From Clitoria ternatea (Eukaryota > Streptophyta > Magnoliopsida > Fabales > Fabaceae): 64,000 bases of DNA. The stretch covers positions 52,708,501-52,772,500 of the forward strand of contig CM075672.1 in the NCBI GenBank assembly GCA_037962975.1, read 5' to 3'. The stretch's first letter is position 1, and every line of letters begins with the position of its first letter. Below the pieces are notes generated by a model. The model made no database searches. It was not told the origin of the DNA and saw only the letters and a program-made list of their open reading frames with translations. Positions 49,496-59,939 of the stretch are shown piece by piece. Position numbers and translations under genes: made by a program.

Positions 49496-49918
49496 TATGG
49501 CCCTTAATATTTTCACAATTCAGTACCTAACTTGTCCACTTAATCATCATGGTTAATAATAGTCAACACAACTAATTACTCACATACACGATAATAAAAT
49601 ATTAATAAAAATTTAGGTGGATTAATTAAACGGCAGGAAAATATCTTAATTTTTAACAACAGTTCTTGAACCTGCCCTCGGATAGGTAAGGACCAAAGGT
49701 TCCTTATCCTTTCTGAACACACGGTTCACCCTAGGATACTTGAGAATATACCCGCTTACCTGAGGTGTCGTATTTTTTCGGATATTAGACGGAGGGGCGA
49801 AATTTTTATTAATATTTTATTATCGTGTATGTGATTAATTAGTTGTGTTGACTATTATTAACCATGATGATTAAGTGGACAAGTTAGGTACTGAATTGTG
49901 AAAATATTAAGGGCCATA
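49496..49918. repeat. Long near-perfect inverted repeat in solo LTR C
   Basis: The left arm (49496-49614) and right arm (49800-49918) are each 119 bp and match as reverse complements at 118 positions with no gap. The one mismatch is in CTCACATACACG against the complement of CGTGTATGTGAT. The loop is 185 bp (49615-49799). Outer flanks do not match. A transcript through it could form a long hairpin. Confidence 0.93.
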
Positions 49919-50395
49919 GCTCCGATCGACGATCTGTCTCTACGGTTGGACTCTATGCAATGATCAGAGCTCAAAATGGCCAATATGAAAACGATTGGCC
50001 AAGAAGGGAGGAAGGTGGCGACAATGGCTGCCCATGGTGGTGGAGGGTGGTTCGCGGCGACTAGAATTAAAACTGATCGGTAGAAATAAAATGAAATGAA
50101 GATCGGAGGTCGTAGGAAGGAAGAATCATGAAAATAGAGGTCGTGGGGCTCGTGGGTGGTGTTTGGGTCACGTGTTTAGGGACTATTTCAATGATGAAGA
50201 TGGTGTTTCTATGGTGGTTTTTGGTGGCAAAAATGGTGGAGGAAGAAGAAAGGTGGAGGTTCCCGGAGGTCGAAGGTGGTTTTGGCGAAGAACAGAGGTA
50301 ATTTCAGAGGTTGGTTTTGAGTGTCAATGGAGGGGAAGGAGAGGGAGAGGCAGCATGGAGAAGAAGAGTGGTGTAGTTTTGAGGAGGGGTGATGT

Positions 50396-50404
50396 CTATT
50401 TATA
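50396..50404 (-). promoter_or_regulatory. TATA box of solo LTR C
   Basis: TATAAATAG on the minus strand, followed downstream on that strand by C/T-rich sequence, as in an LTR promoter. Confidence 0.4.
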
Positions 50405-51717
50405 GGAAATCCAGTCGTTGGGTATAGATTTAATTGGTACCGGATGAAACCCTAGCTCTAATTTTTAATACCGAACTTGTAGAGAAAAAGTGACTTTTTT
50501 CTACGTCCAAAATCTAAAAAGTGCTTAGCATGGAAGTTGTAGATTGCACTTTTCTCTTTGAAACGATATATGGTACGTGAAAATTTGATATCCGGAGCAA
50601 GAGTTATGCCCGAAACAAGGAAAACTACTTTCTGGGGCTCCGAAATTATTTTAACTTGTAAAGATGGGCTCACCATGAAAAATCCTTTAAGAATAAGCTC
50701 TTGGGCTCTACATAAAAGTTGTAGGGATTTTAGATAAAAGTCATGAGAAAAATAACAAAGTGATTCTGACATCGTATGAGGGAGATATTTTCATTTTACC
50801 GCGGTTGGGTCACTTAGTTACGAAAATTAAACTTCCTTGAGAAGCTTAGCTTTTTGGGGACGATCGGGCACGAACTAGCTTTCGAGTTCACACGGGAATT
50901 ATAAAGGGGTTTGATACAAGGGTAAAGAAATTACAAAGAACTGATTCTAATCTCATAGAATAGAGTTATGAGTTTTCTCATAATTTAATGAAATTTAACG
51001 AGATTAAATAACGGGTTTCCGGAGTACAAATCCTTGGTTCTTCAAGTTGGTGATAATAGGTTACAACTTTGGCTTTGAGACTAGGAATATATATTGTTAG
51101 GTTTTTCATAACAAAGGAATCAAGATAATAATTGCTTGATTCCAACACCATATGAGAAAGTTACGCTTAAAACACTAAAAGCGTTTGAGCCAAACTTAGA
51201 TGTTCAGATTTAACTGGGTAGTTTTTCCAAGAAATGAGGTTGATGAGGTCCAAATTAGAGTTTGGGCTCTTTAGGAATCATGTTTGAATTACTGAAATGG
51301 TTAATTAAGGACTGCCTATACTGGAACCAGACATCCCAAAGTGTATAAACAAACAACCGAGGCCCCTTTTTGGTATAAAATGGGTGTGTAGGAACTGACT
51401 CAATTCTTTATTGTTTTACATGAACGATGGTACTATTCTAACTAGATTATTATCTAGGTACTAGATTTAGGATCAGATAGTCAATTCTTGACTGCCTGCG
51501 GGGTCCCTTATTTACTGTCCCTAATATTATATTATTATTTATCGTTAAGTATAACCCTATTATTATTATACATAATTAATGTCTCTTTATCGAGTTTTCT
51601 TAACTCAATTATATTTTTCTTCTTATAAAAGGGTCTCTCCCTTGATTATCACTTAAGAATTCTTGTAATTGAAAATCTACAAGGTTAAGGCTACTTACTA
51701 AAAATAAGGATGTTACA

Positions 51718-51770
51718 AGAGGCACTAAAAACTTGGAATGCCACACACTTGAGAAAATACTACAGCTAGT
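51718..51770 (+). pseudogene. Integrase of T2, last residues
   Basis: After solo LTR C one frame reads ALKTWNATHLRKYYS and stops at 51768-51770. T1 ends its integrase with RNKWNT, and Tat-like pol proteins generally end in WN-x-x-HLRKYY. This is therefore the carboxyl terminus of the integrase that began at 32336. Confidence 0.8.
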
Positions 51771-51945
51771 GAGAAAGAGCGAGGTACTCTATTTCCTCAT
51801 CAACAAATTTTTTTCCACAGGGTTTTTTCAGGGATAAAGTTTTAACGAGGCCTGTATAAGGAACTCCATATTCTTGAGTTCTTATAGTTTTTACTTTCTC
51901 TAAAAATTTAATAAAGATTAAGCTTTTTTTTACACATCTCACTAA

Positions 51946-52345
51946 CTTAACGAACCTTCATGATTGGTTCACTCGATTTACAAACTCTAAACATAAAGTA
52001 CCGAGAGAAAGACTTAACGAACCTTCATGACTGGTTCACTTGGTTTATGAACTTTAAACACAGAGTTTTGAGTCAAAGACTTAACGAACCTTCACGATTG
52101 GTTCCTTAATTTACGAACTCTAAACTTAGAGAACCTAGAGAAAAACATAACGAACCTCCAAGATTAGTTCACTCGATTTACAAACTCTAAACATAAAGTA
52201 CTGAGAGAAATACTTAACAAACTTCATGATTGGTTCACTCAGTTTACAAACTCTAAACATAAAGTATCAAGAGAAAGGCTTAACAAACCTTTACGATTGG
52301 TTTACTTGATTTATACGTAGAGTACCGAGCTAAATAAAGAAGAAA
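51946..52345. repeat. 67 bp tandem repeat in the 3' UTR of T2
   Basis: Six units start at 51946, 52013, 52080, 52146, 52213 and 52279. Each begins CTTAACGAACCTTCATGATT and continues GGTTCACTCGATTTACAAAC and TCTAAACATAAAGTACCGAG. A shorter degraded unit follows to about 52400. The position between the integrase end and the LTR is the same as the arrays of T1, but the sequence is unrelated. Confidence 0.88.
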
Positions 52346-52571
52346 AATTTACCTGGTTTATGAATATTTAGAGTATCGAGCAAAAGAAGAAGAAAACTCC
52401 ACTTAGTTCATGACAATATTAAAACAAGGATCATTCAACAATAAAATATGAATGAGTTATAAATAGGTCTCCAGAACAAATAAACATAAAAGTCAAGGTT
52501 GAACATTCTCTCCTTCAACTTCCTCCACATTCTCTTCCTTAGAATCTCTTCCTTAGAACGAGTCACCAATT

Positions 52572-53849
52572 TGTTGGAAATATGTACTAAGAGCCTATAT
52601 AAGGCCCATCATTTTGAATAAGGCATTTTTTGTTAAATAGTTTAATAACCTTTATTCATCCTTAGAGTAATAGGTCATATGAGAGTTATTCCTAAAATGT
52701 CCCTAGTCAAGTATTTACAAGGGACATGTAAATACATTAAGACTAGTGTGTGAGTGTATTGATGATTTGATCTCACAGATCATGGATATAGATGATATCA
52801 AATCTTCACACGGGTACACATTAAGAGTAATGATGTACTGAACAGACCCACCATGAGAATGTTGCATGGGTCATTACATGAAGGTCAAAAACGATTCTTA
52901 ATGTGATAATGGTATATGTAGTCCTTCGACCTGAAGTCACTATGATTCCTACATAAGGAGTTTGTTGTTTTAATACAATCAAACATCTTCTGTAATAAGA
53001 GGACTATAAAGGTTGTGATTAGGCAATGAACAAATTATGTAGAGGGATGTGAGTGATGTAGATGGGATTTGTCTTTCCTATGTGACAGCAGTGATATCTA
53101 TAGGCCACTTGATGAAGTGAGACTAAGTAAATGCATGACCATGCTAGAAAGAATAAATATTGGATATTTATTCAGATAAAGTCTACTCCGGTATCAAGTA
53201 AAATAAATTGGACCGTACAAGGATGACGCGACCATGCCTTTAGCCCAATTAGGATATCGTGACAAAGAAACAAACATAGAAAATAATTATCACTTATAGG
53301 TTATGTTGATAATAAATAATATTCGGACATAATGATGCATTGCTAGATGCCGTTGTTATTTTATATTAATAATAAATTAATTTATTATTAATATGACCGA
53401 GTATTTTACCTATAGGGTCACATACATAGAGTAAGCCTATCAAAAAATAGCTTTTATTTTAGTTGGACTAAAATAAAGCTAGTGGGCCTAACTCATTTAG
53501 AATGAGTAAGGAGCCCACTCTTTAGAGAGAACAAATTAGGTCAAACCTAAGCCTATAAATAGAGCATAAGATGCTCATTGGCGGTTCACCTAAAAAGAGA
53601 CATAAAATACGCAAAAGTTGCAAAAGCTACACACCGTCAAACTAGCATTTGGAAGGTGTAGCATTTCTGGTGGGAGTACTCGTGTGGACTCCTAAAAAAT
53701 GAGGCTACGACTGCTTTGATATTCTTCAAGAGGTAATCCTAAAATGTAATATTTTTTTGTGTTTGTCTTATGCTTTGAAACACGGCACTTTACAAATCCT
53801 ATATGAATCCTTGTATTTCCACTGCTCATGCACTAGGGATTCCCTAACA
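52572..53849 (+). repeat. 5' LTR of a Ty1/copia-type element
   Basis: 1278 bp, from TGTTGGAAATATG to TTCCCTAACA. A standard tRNA-Met primer-binding site follows two bases later, fixing the right end and plus orientation. TATA box at 53554-53561. TGTTGG...CCTAACA is a usual copia LTR terminus; the lineage is not determined. It cuts the 3' UTR of T2. Confidence 0.85.
53554..53561 (+). promoter_or_regulatory. TATA box of the copia-type LTR
   Basis: TATAAATA, about 290 bp before the LTR end, in a CCTATAAATAGAG context typical of plant LTR promoters. Confidence 0.6.
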
Positions 53850-53850
53850 G

Positions 53851-53863
53851 TGGTATCAGAGCC
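53851..53863 (+). other. tRNA-Met primer-binding site
   Basis: TGGTATCAGAGCC directly follows the LTR end, the canonical plant copia site complementary to initiator tRNA-Met. Confidence 0.95.
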
Positions 53864-53927
53864 AGGTTACAAAACCATGTTTTAGGCAAATATTTGTTTA
53901 AAGAACATATGAAAAAGTTTTCTTTTA

Positions 53928-54063
53928 TGAAAAGAATCGTAAAGGTTGAATCCTTATGCAAAGGTTGCATCTTTTATTAGATACGTTGCAAAGGTTGTAT
54001 TTTTAATGAGATATTATGTAAATGTTACATTTTTTATGAGATATGTTACAAAGGTTGTGATCC
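53928..54063. repeat. 30 bp tandem repeat in the copia leader
   Basis: Units start at 53958, 53988, 54018 and 54048 (partial), with a diverged unit before them. Core GCAAAGGTTGYATYTTTTAT, then TAGATAYGTT. The 30 bp period keeps one frame open with a 10-residue repeat, but nothing suggests translation. Confidence 0.85.
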
Positions 54064-54508
54064 AGTCTAGATACCGGTACCAGGGCAAGGGTGTCATTTT
54101 ATCAGTTTTCCACATGCTACCGAGGCTGCAGGTTGGTCACCGGACTACTAGACCGTATAGACGTTCTTCCTATACCGGTATGTCCAAGGCAACACCTCAC
54201 ACACCGGATATGATCCGTTCTGTGGCCACAAGGGCATTGACAAAGACACAGTTCTTCCCATACCATATGTCAGAAGCATGCTCTACGCAGCGCACCTTCT
54301 ATCTCCTGACCCAACACTTACACTCTCCCTATTTATTTATACATAACCCTTCGCCCATACTTTGAGGGGATAAGTGGCTGCTCCACTACTCAAATCCTTA
54401 TTAATTGAAGTGGGCCAAGTGCTTAAGCCGGTGTGTACATATTAATACCCTGCACACTGAAAAGTATCCACGTCACCAGACAGAAGGTACAAGGTACAGC
54501 CACAGGAG
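54064..54508. other. Unclassified fragment between copia leader and Athila LTR
   Basis: GC-richer than its surroundings, with several ACCGGTA or ACCGGA words that resemble the CCGGT-rich LTR of T1. A TATTTATTTATACATA stretch lies near 54340. A plus-strand ORF from the copia leader runs to 54365 without known motifs. It may be a piece of another LTR; no ends found. Confidence 0.35.
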
Positions 54509-55957
54509 TGATTGATAAATAAATTTTAATACACTTCTTATAGTTTTACACTTAGGGTTTATTATATAATTACTATATTTAATAATAGTATTTTAATTAA
54601 GTTTTATGTTGTTTAGTTAAATTGAAGTATTATGTATATATGGTTCAATTTTTGTTTTTTGTATGTATCTTGAGTATCTTACATTGTTTTGGCCATAACT
54701 TAGGCTTTTGTGATCCAAATGGGCTAATCTTGGAGCCCATGGAAAGCTAAGACAGAGACATACATCATGATAATCAGATTTGGTTATTTTGAATCTGAAA
54801 AAAATGAAGAAATAGAGCTTGAATCAATCAGCCATCATGTGTCCCACCAACATTGACATGGTTCACCAAAATACACATCTCTAGAGCTGTAGATGTCCAA
54901 ATGACCTCATTCTTGCACCCAATTCTCAATAAGATAGAGATCTACAACTTTCATGTTTAAGGTTTTTCAAAATTCGGCCATCTAGATGGTTATATTTGAC
55001 TCACAAGGTGGAGAAGATAAAGAGGAGAATGAATTTCAACACCTACCATTATCTTCTTTTGAATTATTGTAATTTCAAGCCCACCAATGTTGAAAAAATG
55101 CATTAATGATCAAAAAATGAATGTATAGTATCATGATATCTTCCCTATAAATAGATGCTTGAAGTTGTAAGGAAGATACACAAGAGATACATAAGAAATA
55201 CATGCTTTAGTTTTCATTACATTTCTATATCTTTGCTTTAGTTTCTTAAGTTTTAGTTCTTTCTCTTGCTTTATTTCTTTGTTCTATATTCCATCCCTCA
55301 AGTTATGGTTTTCATTTCCCTTCCTCAATATCAAGTAAGTTAATTTTATTATTTGTTATTTACTTTTATAATCAAACACTTATGATGGTGGATTATTTAA
55401 GTGTATAACCGATTGGTATATAATTAAACAATCTATAATCTAAACTGATGTTGGTTGGTTAATCAATAATCAATTTGAGAACAAAGATTAAGTCACTAAA
55501 TAAGAGATTTCTATTTAGTTTTTTAACTCAATCAAATTATGGTTTTAAAGTTATTTTAGTAATTAATAAGAATATATCGATTGATTGTTCTTATTAGTTC
55601 ATTAATTCAATTCTAGAAGATTTTCTAGAATATAATCATTTAGGGATTCCAAATGATTCAAGGTTGAGAAATTAATTATATTTAATCATATTTGTGATAA
55701 ATGATTAGTGAACTAAAGATTTATTAATTCCTTCGGTTGATTGTTTCTAAATTTGATTATTCTTACTCATAAATTTACTTTTTGCACTATTATATAATCA
55801 TTTAATTTTCCTTTCAATCTTAACACAAACCCCCCCTTTGTTATAATTAAATTGAGTGTAACTAATTGAACTAAGGTCCTCGAGAGACGACTAAGGTTGT
55901 TCACCTTATACTATATTAATTTAACTTTTTATTTGACCCGACAATGATAGCATGTCA
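54509..55957 (+). repeat. 5' LTR of an Athila-like element
   Basis: Right end fixed by the primer-binding site at 55962. Left end placed at TGATTGATAAATAAATTTTA. About 1449 bp, AT-rich, with a plus-strand TATA box (TATAAATA, 55146-55153) and downstream C/T-rich sequence. The partner LTR is outside the window. Confidence 0.7.
55146..55153 (+). promoter_or_regulatory. TATA box of the Athila-like LTR
   Basis: TATAAATA in CCCTATAAATAGATGCTTG, oriented toward gag. Confidence 0.6.
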
Positions 55958-55961
55958 AATT

Positions 55962-55979
55962 TGGCGCCGTTGCCGGGGA
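55962..55979 (+). other. Athila-type primer-binding site
   Basis: TGGCGCCGTTGCCGGGGA, the characteristic primer-binding site of Athila/Calypso/Cyclops elements (complementary to tRNA-Asp), four bases after the LTR end. Confidence 0.92.
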
Positions 55980-56278
55980 CCTTTGGTCCTAATTATTTGC
56001 ATTCAATTACCTAATATGTTTTACATTTTTTAGGTGTATTGAAGATATTCAGGTTTGGTTGAATGTGAGCATATAAAAAAATTTTAAAAAAAATCCACTT
56101 TATTATATTCTTATTTATTTTCTAGTAATCTCATTTTCAACCATTAAAAAAATATAAATATAAAAAATCTTTAAATTTTTATATATATGTTCTAAGCGTT
56201 TCATAATTAAAATGATAACTTTTTCCTTTTATTACATAGTTGTATTATTTTGTTACAATATATGTAGATATATTGTGT

Positions 56279-56371
56279 ATGACTAGATCTAATCACGAAC
56301 CACTATATTCTTTTGATCCTGAAATAGATAGAACATTTCATCAATTAGTTAGATCATCTAAGAAACTATTA

Positions 56372-56426
<55 letters not shown>

Positions 56427-57640
56427 TTCTAGCTAATAGCATAAGTAGTGAAACTAAACCTTCAACTTCTAAGTATTTGTATAACATGGCTGAAAAGACA
56501 TTAAAAGAACTAGCTACACCAGATGTCACTAATCAAACATCATGCATCTTATATCCTGAGGAAGATGTTCCTTTTGTGCTTAAAACTGGTTTAGTTTATT
56601 TGTTACCAAAGTTTCATGGTCATGCAGGTGAAGATCCTCATAAACACTTAAAAGCATTTCATATCCTTTGCTCTACCATGAAACCTGAAGGGGTTTCAGA
56701 AGAACATGTAAAACTTAAAGCTTTTCCTTTCTCCCTAGCAGATATCGCTGAGGATTGGTTATTTTACCTTCCTCCTGGCTCCATTACAAGTTGGCATGAC
56801 CTAAAGAAAATGTTTCTTGAAAACTTTTTCCCCGATTCAAGAACTTCCTCAATTAGAAAAGAAATACGTGGCATCCGGCAATATGACCGGGTGCTAGTTA
56901 TCCCCATCGCCAAATTACAGACCAACTTCTCATACAATATTTCTATGAAGGTCTTAATCCAATGGATAGAACTTTGGTTTATGCAGCTAGTGGTGGTGCT
57001 TTGCAAAATAAAACTACAAATGCAGCAAAAACTTTAATTGAGAACATGGCTGCTAATGCTCAACAACATGCCACTAGAAATAATTCTGTAGTAATTAGAG
57101 GAGTCCATGAAATTGAAATTACTAATGATGGAGATAAAAAATAGGAAAGTAAATTTGCTGAACTAGCAACACTTATGAAAAATATTATTGTGTCTCAAAA
57201 ACAACAACCTGCAACCCCTACTAAGGTATGTTTTATTTGTACTTCATTAGATCATTATACCGATTGTTGTCCTACATTGCAGGAAGCTAAAATTCCCGAT
57301 GAAAATCCTCAAGTATGTGCTACCAACTTATACAATAACAGACCACAACAACAACATAATAATTATGATCTTTCTTCTAACAGATATAATCCTGGTTGGA
57401 GGAATCACCCTAATTTAAGATAGGGTAATTCTTCACAACAACCTCATGCACCTTTTCAGGCAAATACTGGACCAAGCAAACCTTATCAACCTCCTTATAT
57501 TCAATAACAAGCTACACAAATAACTGCACCTTCCACTGAGAAATCAAATTTGGAGGAATTGATAAAGCAAATGTCAGTAGATAATTTGAACTTTCAAAAA
57601 AGAACTGAAGCTACAATTCAAACTCTTAAAAATCAGATTG
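56279..57640 (+). pseudogene. Gag of the Athila-like element
   Basis: ATG at 56279 (MTRSNHEPLYSFDPEIDRTF) is preferred to an in-frame TTG at 56240. An (AAT)n tract encodes about 16 Asn (56373-56426). The Gag domain follows: LKTGLVYLLPKFHGHAGEDP, HKHLKAFHILCSTMKP, LKAFPFSLADIAEDWLFYLP and GSITSWHDLKKMFLENFFP. Near 56885 a deletion and frameshift remove the segment after IRQYDR. Reading resumes in another frame with MDRTLVYAASGGAL and, after a TAG near 57144, the knuckle CFICTSLDHYTDCC (CX2CX4HX4C). More stops lie at 57421, 57505 and 57643. Confidence 0.88.
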
Positions 57641-57643
57641 GTT

Positions 57644-58578
57644 AGTTGGCTACATCTTTAAACCATTTGCAGTCTCAAGGTTCAGATAAGTTACCCGCTC
57701 AGACAATTGTCAATCCTAAAAATGTAAGTGCAATTACTTTAAGATCTGGTAAAGCTATTCATGGACCAGAAAAACAACAACAAACTGAAAATACTATTGT
57801 CACAAAAAAACATGCAGAAGAAGTTTTAGATAGTTCAAGTAATAATAGTAATGATATATCTCTTACAAATCCTCCTTCTGCAGCTAGTCCTGATAAACAA
57901 CATATCCCTCTTCCATTTCCACAAAGACAAAAATCTATACAAAATAAGAAAATGGATGAGGAGATCTTGGAAACATTTAGAAAAGTAGAGGTAAATATAA
58001 CTTTATTAGAAGCCATCAAGAAAATCCCAAGATATGCCAAATTCCTTAAAGAACTATGCACTAATAAAAGAAGACTAAAAGACAATGAAAGGATTAACAT
58101 AAGTAGAAATGTGTCTGAATTAATTGAGAAACCTTTGTCACATATACCAGAAAAATGTAAAGACCCTGGGACGTTTACCATTCCATGCATAATAGGCAAT
58201 AACAAATTTGAAAATGCCATGCTAGACTTAGGTGCATCTATTAATGCTATGCCTATGACTGTATTTACTTCACTTTCCCTTAGACCTTTGCAAACTACAG
58301 ATGTGGTTATACAATTAGCAAATCGAAGCTCTGCACATCCTGCAAGAATTATTGAAGATGTCCTTGTTAAAGTTAACGATTTAATTTTTCCTGCAGATTT
58401 TTATGTTCTAGATATGGAAAGTGAGAATTCCACCAATAAAGCTCTAATAATTTTAGGTAGACCATTCTTAAAAACAACTAGAACAAAGACAGATGTGCAT
58501 GCAGGAACACTTTCTATGGAATTTGGAGATAGTGTTGTTATTCAAGTGGCCTCCATACTCAAGAAGAGGGTGAATTGA
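57644..58578 (+). pseudogene. Aspartic protease region of the Athila-like element, truncated
   Basis: In frame with the second part of gag. It has the Athila linker (NVSAITLRSGKAI), a low-complexity acidic part, FRKVEVNITLLEAIKKIPRY and AKFLKELCTNKR, then the protease: FTIPCIIGNNKFENAMLDLG, with ASINAMP completing the DLGAS active site, and LIILGRPFLKTTRTKTDVHA. After MEFGDSVV (about 58535) the sequence no longer fits Athila; the last 14 residues to 58578 come from the inserted copia LTR. The protease is nearly complete, and the stop belongs to the insertion. Confidence 0.88.
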
Positions 58579-59925
58579 GTGTTTTAAAAAACTTTGACTT
58601 GGAATGCTTTTGAAATTGGTTCTTTATCCAACTTTGATGGGTAAATGGAAATGAACAAGCAACAATAGAATATCACACATAAATTGCTTTGATTAGAGGA
58701 AATGAACTTTTAGAACAAGTGATACATAACTGAGAAATAAGAATTAAAGAAGAACAAGGACTCAGTAATTTTATCAAACAGTTGTCGTGCAAAGGGTAAG
58801 AAACTACTAGAAAGCACAATTAACATAAGCAATTAACCAAGGTAATATAACAAAAAGTTTGCATGCACAATTAAGAGAGGAGTTCAAGGTTAGAGAGTAT
58901 GCAAACCAAATTTAACGAGTTCCACCAACCTGGTGTACGTCTTGCCTTCAAGCAACCCACTTGAAGGATTTCACTATTGAAGATTTGAGATACAAACTTT
59001 GAGCAATTGTCTCCTAGTGTCCCATACTCAAGAACTTAATTCTCATAAGTAAAGGGTAACCCACCCAATCTCACAATCTCTCAATATCCCAAAGGTTGAA
59101 ACCCCAACCTTTGTAACCACTCAACCTAGAGTGAAGTTTAGTGTTTGGTGTTTGTGTTTACAAGCAGTATACTCTCTCAATAGAGTGGATAAACAAGTGA
59201 AGAGCTCACATAAATTCTAACTCTTAACAAGAGAGGATACATAAGTTCTAAGCTCAAGGATGTAGAATTTACAAAGAAAATGAACTCACTAAACACAAAT
59301 GTAAGTAAGGATTGATTGCCTCTTGTATTGTCTCTTGTGCTTGAGTTGGGGATCCATTTATAGAGCATTGAAGGTCCTCCTAACCATTGCATAATGAGTT
59401 CTAGGTTGTCCCTTCATGTAGTGGATGTTTGGATCTGCATTTCCCACTCAAAAGTGTCTTTTTAATGGTGTTTCCTACTACTTGAATCGATTCATGCGTA
59501 TACGAATCGATTCATAACATTCTATTTTGGGCATTTTGAATTTCAAACATGTGTGAATCGATTCATGCTAAGTGTGAATCGATTCATGGTTTGATGTTTT
59601 GTGTTTTTGGGACTTCCAGGCCTTTGAATTGATTCATGCATTGCATGAATCGATTCATGCTTTGCTGTTTGCTATTTTTCCATGCTTTTTGATGCTTCCT
59701 TGATTCATTTTGCTCCATGGTTCCTTTCCTTTATCTTCATGTATTGCTCTCTTGATTATTTGATCATTTGAGAGTATATCCTTCATGGTTTCTTGATCTT
59801 GTCTTTGGGTTTTATATTTTTTTTGTGAGTATTTTTGTTCTTTACACTTGTTTTTGATGTTGTGAAGCCTTTCTGGTTCATGTGCATTTGTCATTATCAA
59901 AATTTGTTTACAACATGCAAATACA
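58536..59925 (-). repeat. 3' LTR of the SIRE-like element
   Basis: On the minus strand it begins TGTATTTGCATGTTG, right after the purine tract, and ends TTGAATAACA at 58536. Length about 1390 bp. AGTGT at 58531-58535 is the predicted target duplication. It contains a paired-palindrome array at 59483-59657. Confidence 0.8.
59483..59657. repeat. Paired-palindrome array in the SIRE-like 3' LTR
   Basis: TGAATCGATTCA and variants (CGAATCGATTCA, TGAATTGATTCA) start at 59483/59503, 59554/59575 and 59625/59646: three pairs 20-21 bp apart with a period of 71 bp. Most copies continue TGC. The motif and layout are those of the array in gypsy LTR B3. Confidence 0.9.
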
Positions 59926-59939
59926 TTCTCCCCTTTTTT
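59926..59939 (-). other. Polypurine tract of the SIRE-like element
   Basis: AAAAAAGGGGAGAA on the minus strand, adjoining the TG of the 3' LTR. Similar tracts AAAGGGGGAGACA (about 60045-60057) and AAAGGGGGAGAGA (about 60150-60163) lie upstream. Confidence 0.8.

Larger units (their letters stand above)
47700..51717 (-). mobile_element. Solo LTR C (gypsy type)
   Basis: 4018 bp, TGTAACACCCTCGATT to AATAAGGATGTTACA, flanked by GGAGG (47695-47699) and AGAGG (51718-51722), one mismatch. T2 integrase sequence resumes on the far side. A minus-strand TATAAATAG at 50396-50404 points to minus orientation. It contains a 70 bp-class tandem repeat and a long inverted repeat, and no coding sequence. The ORFs at 50163-50405 and 50458-50772 have no recognisable domain. 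Confidence 0.85.
30771..52571 (+). mobile_element. Tat-like gypsy element T2, in three pieces
   Basis: Pieces are 30771-33324, 47584-47699 and 51718-52571. They carry RT, RNase H, integrase, then a 3' UTR with tandem repeats. Solo LTR B3 separates pieces 1 and 2, and solo LTR C separates 2 and 3. Integrase coding similarity resumes across both gaps. The 5' half (LTR, gag, protease) is missing; the element begins inside RT at about 30771. The 3' end is cut by a copia LTR at 52572. Confidence 0.82.
54509..58535 (+). mobile_element. Athila-like Ty3/gypsy element, 5' half
   Basis: LTR, primer-binding site, Gag and protease in plus orientation. Similarity to the Athila protease stops at about 58535, where the 3' LTR of a minus-strand copia element begins. 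RT, RNase H and integrase should resume beyond that insertion, right of the window. Confidence 0.85.

Noticed and set aside
50163..50405. Gly/Arg-rich 80-residue ORF in solo LTR C.
   Set aside because: It is antisense to the LTR's inferred transcription, purine-rich by composition, and without a domain.
53851..53863. tRNA-Met-like sequence.
   Set aside because: It is the primer-binding site after an LTR, not a tRNA gene; no cloverleaf flanks it.
56341..56529. Poly-Leu ORF on the minus strand.
   Set aside because: It is the antisense reading of the (AAT)n tract in Gag.
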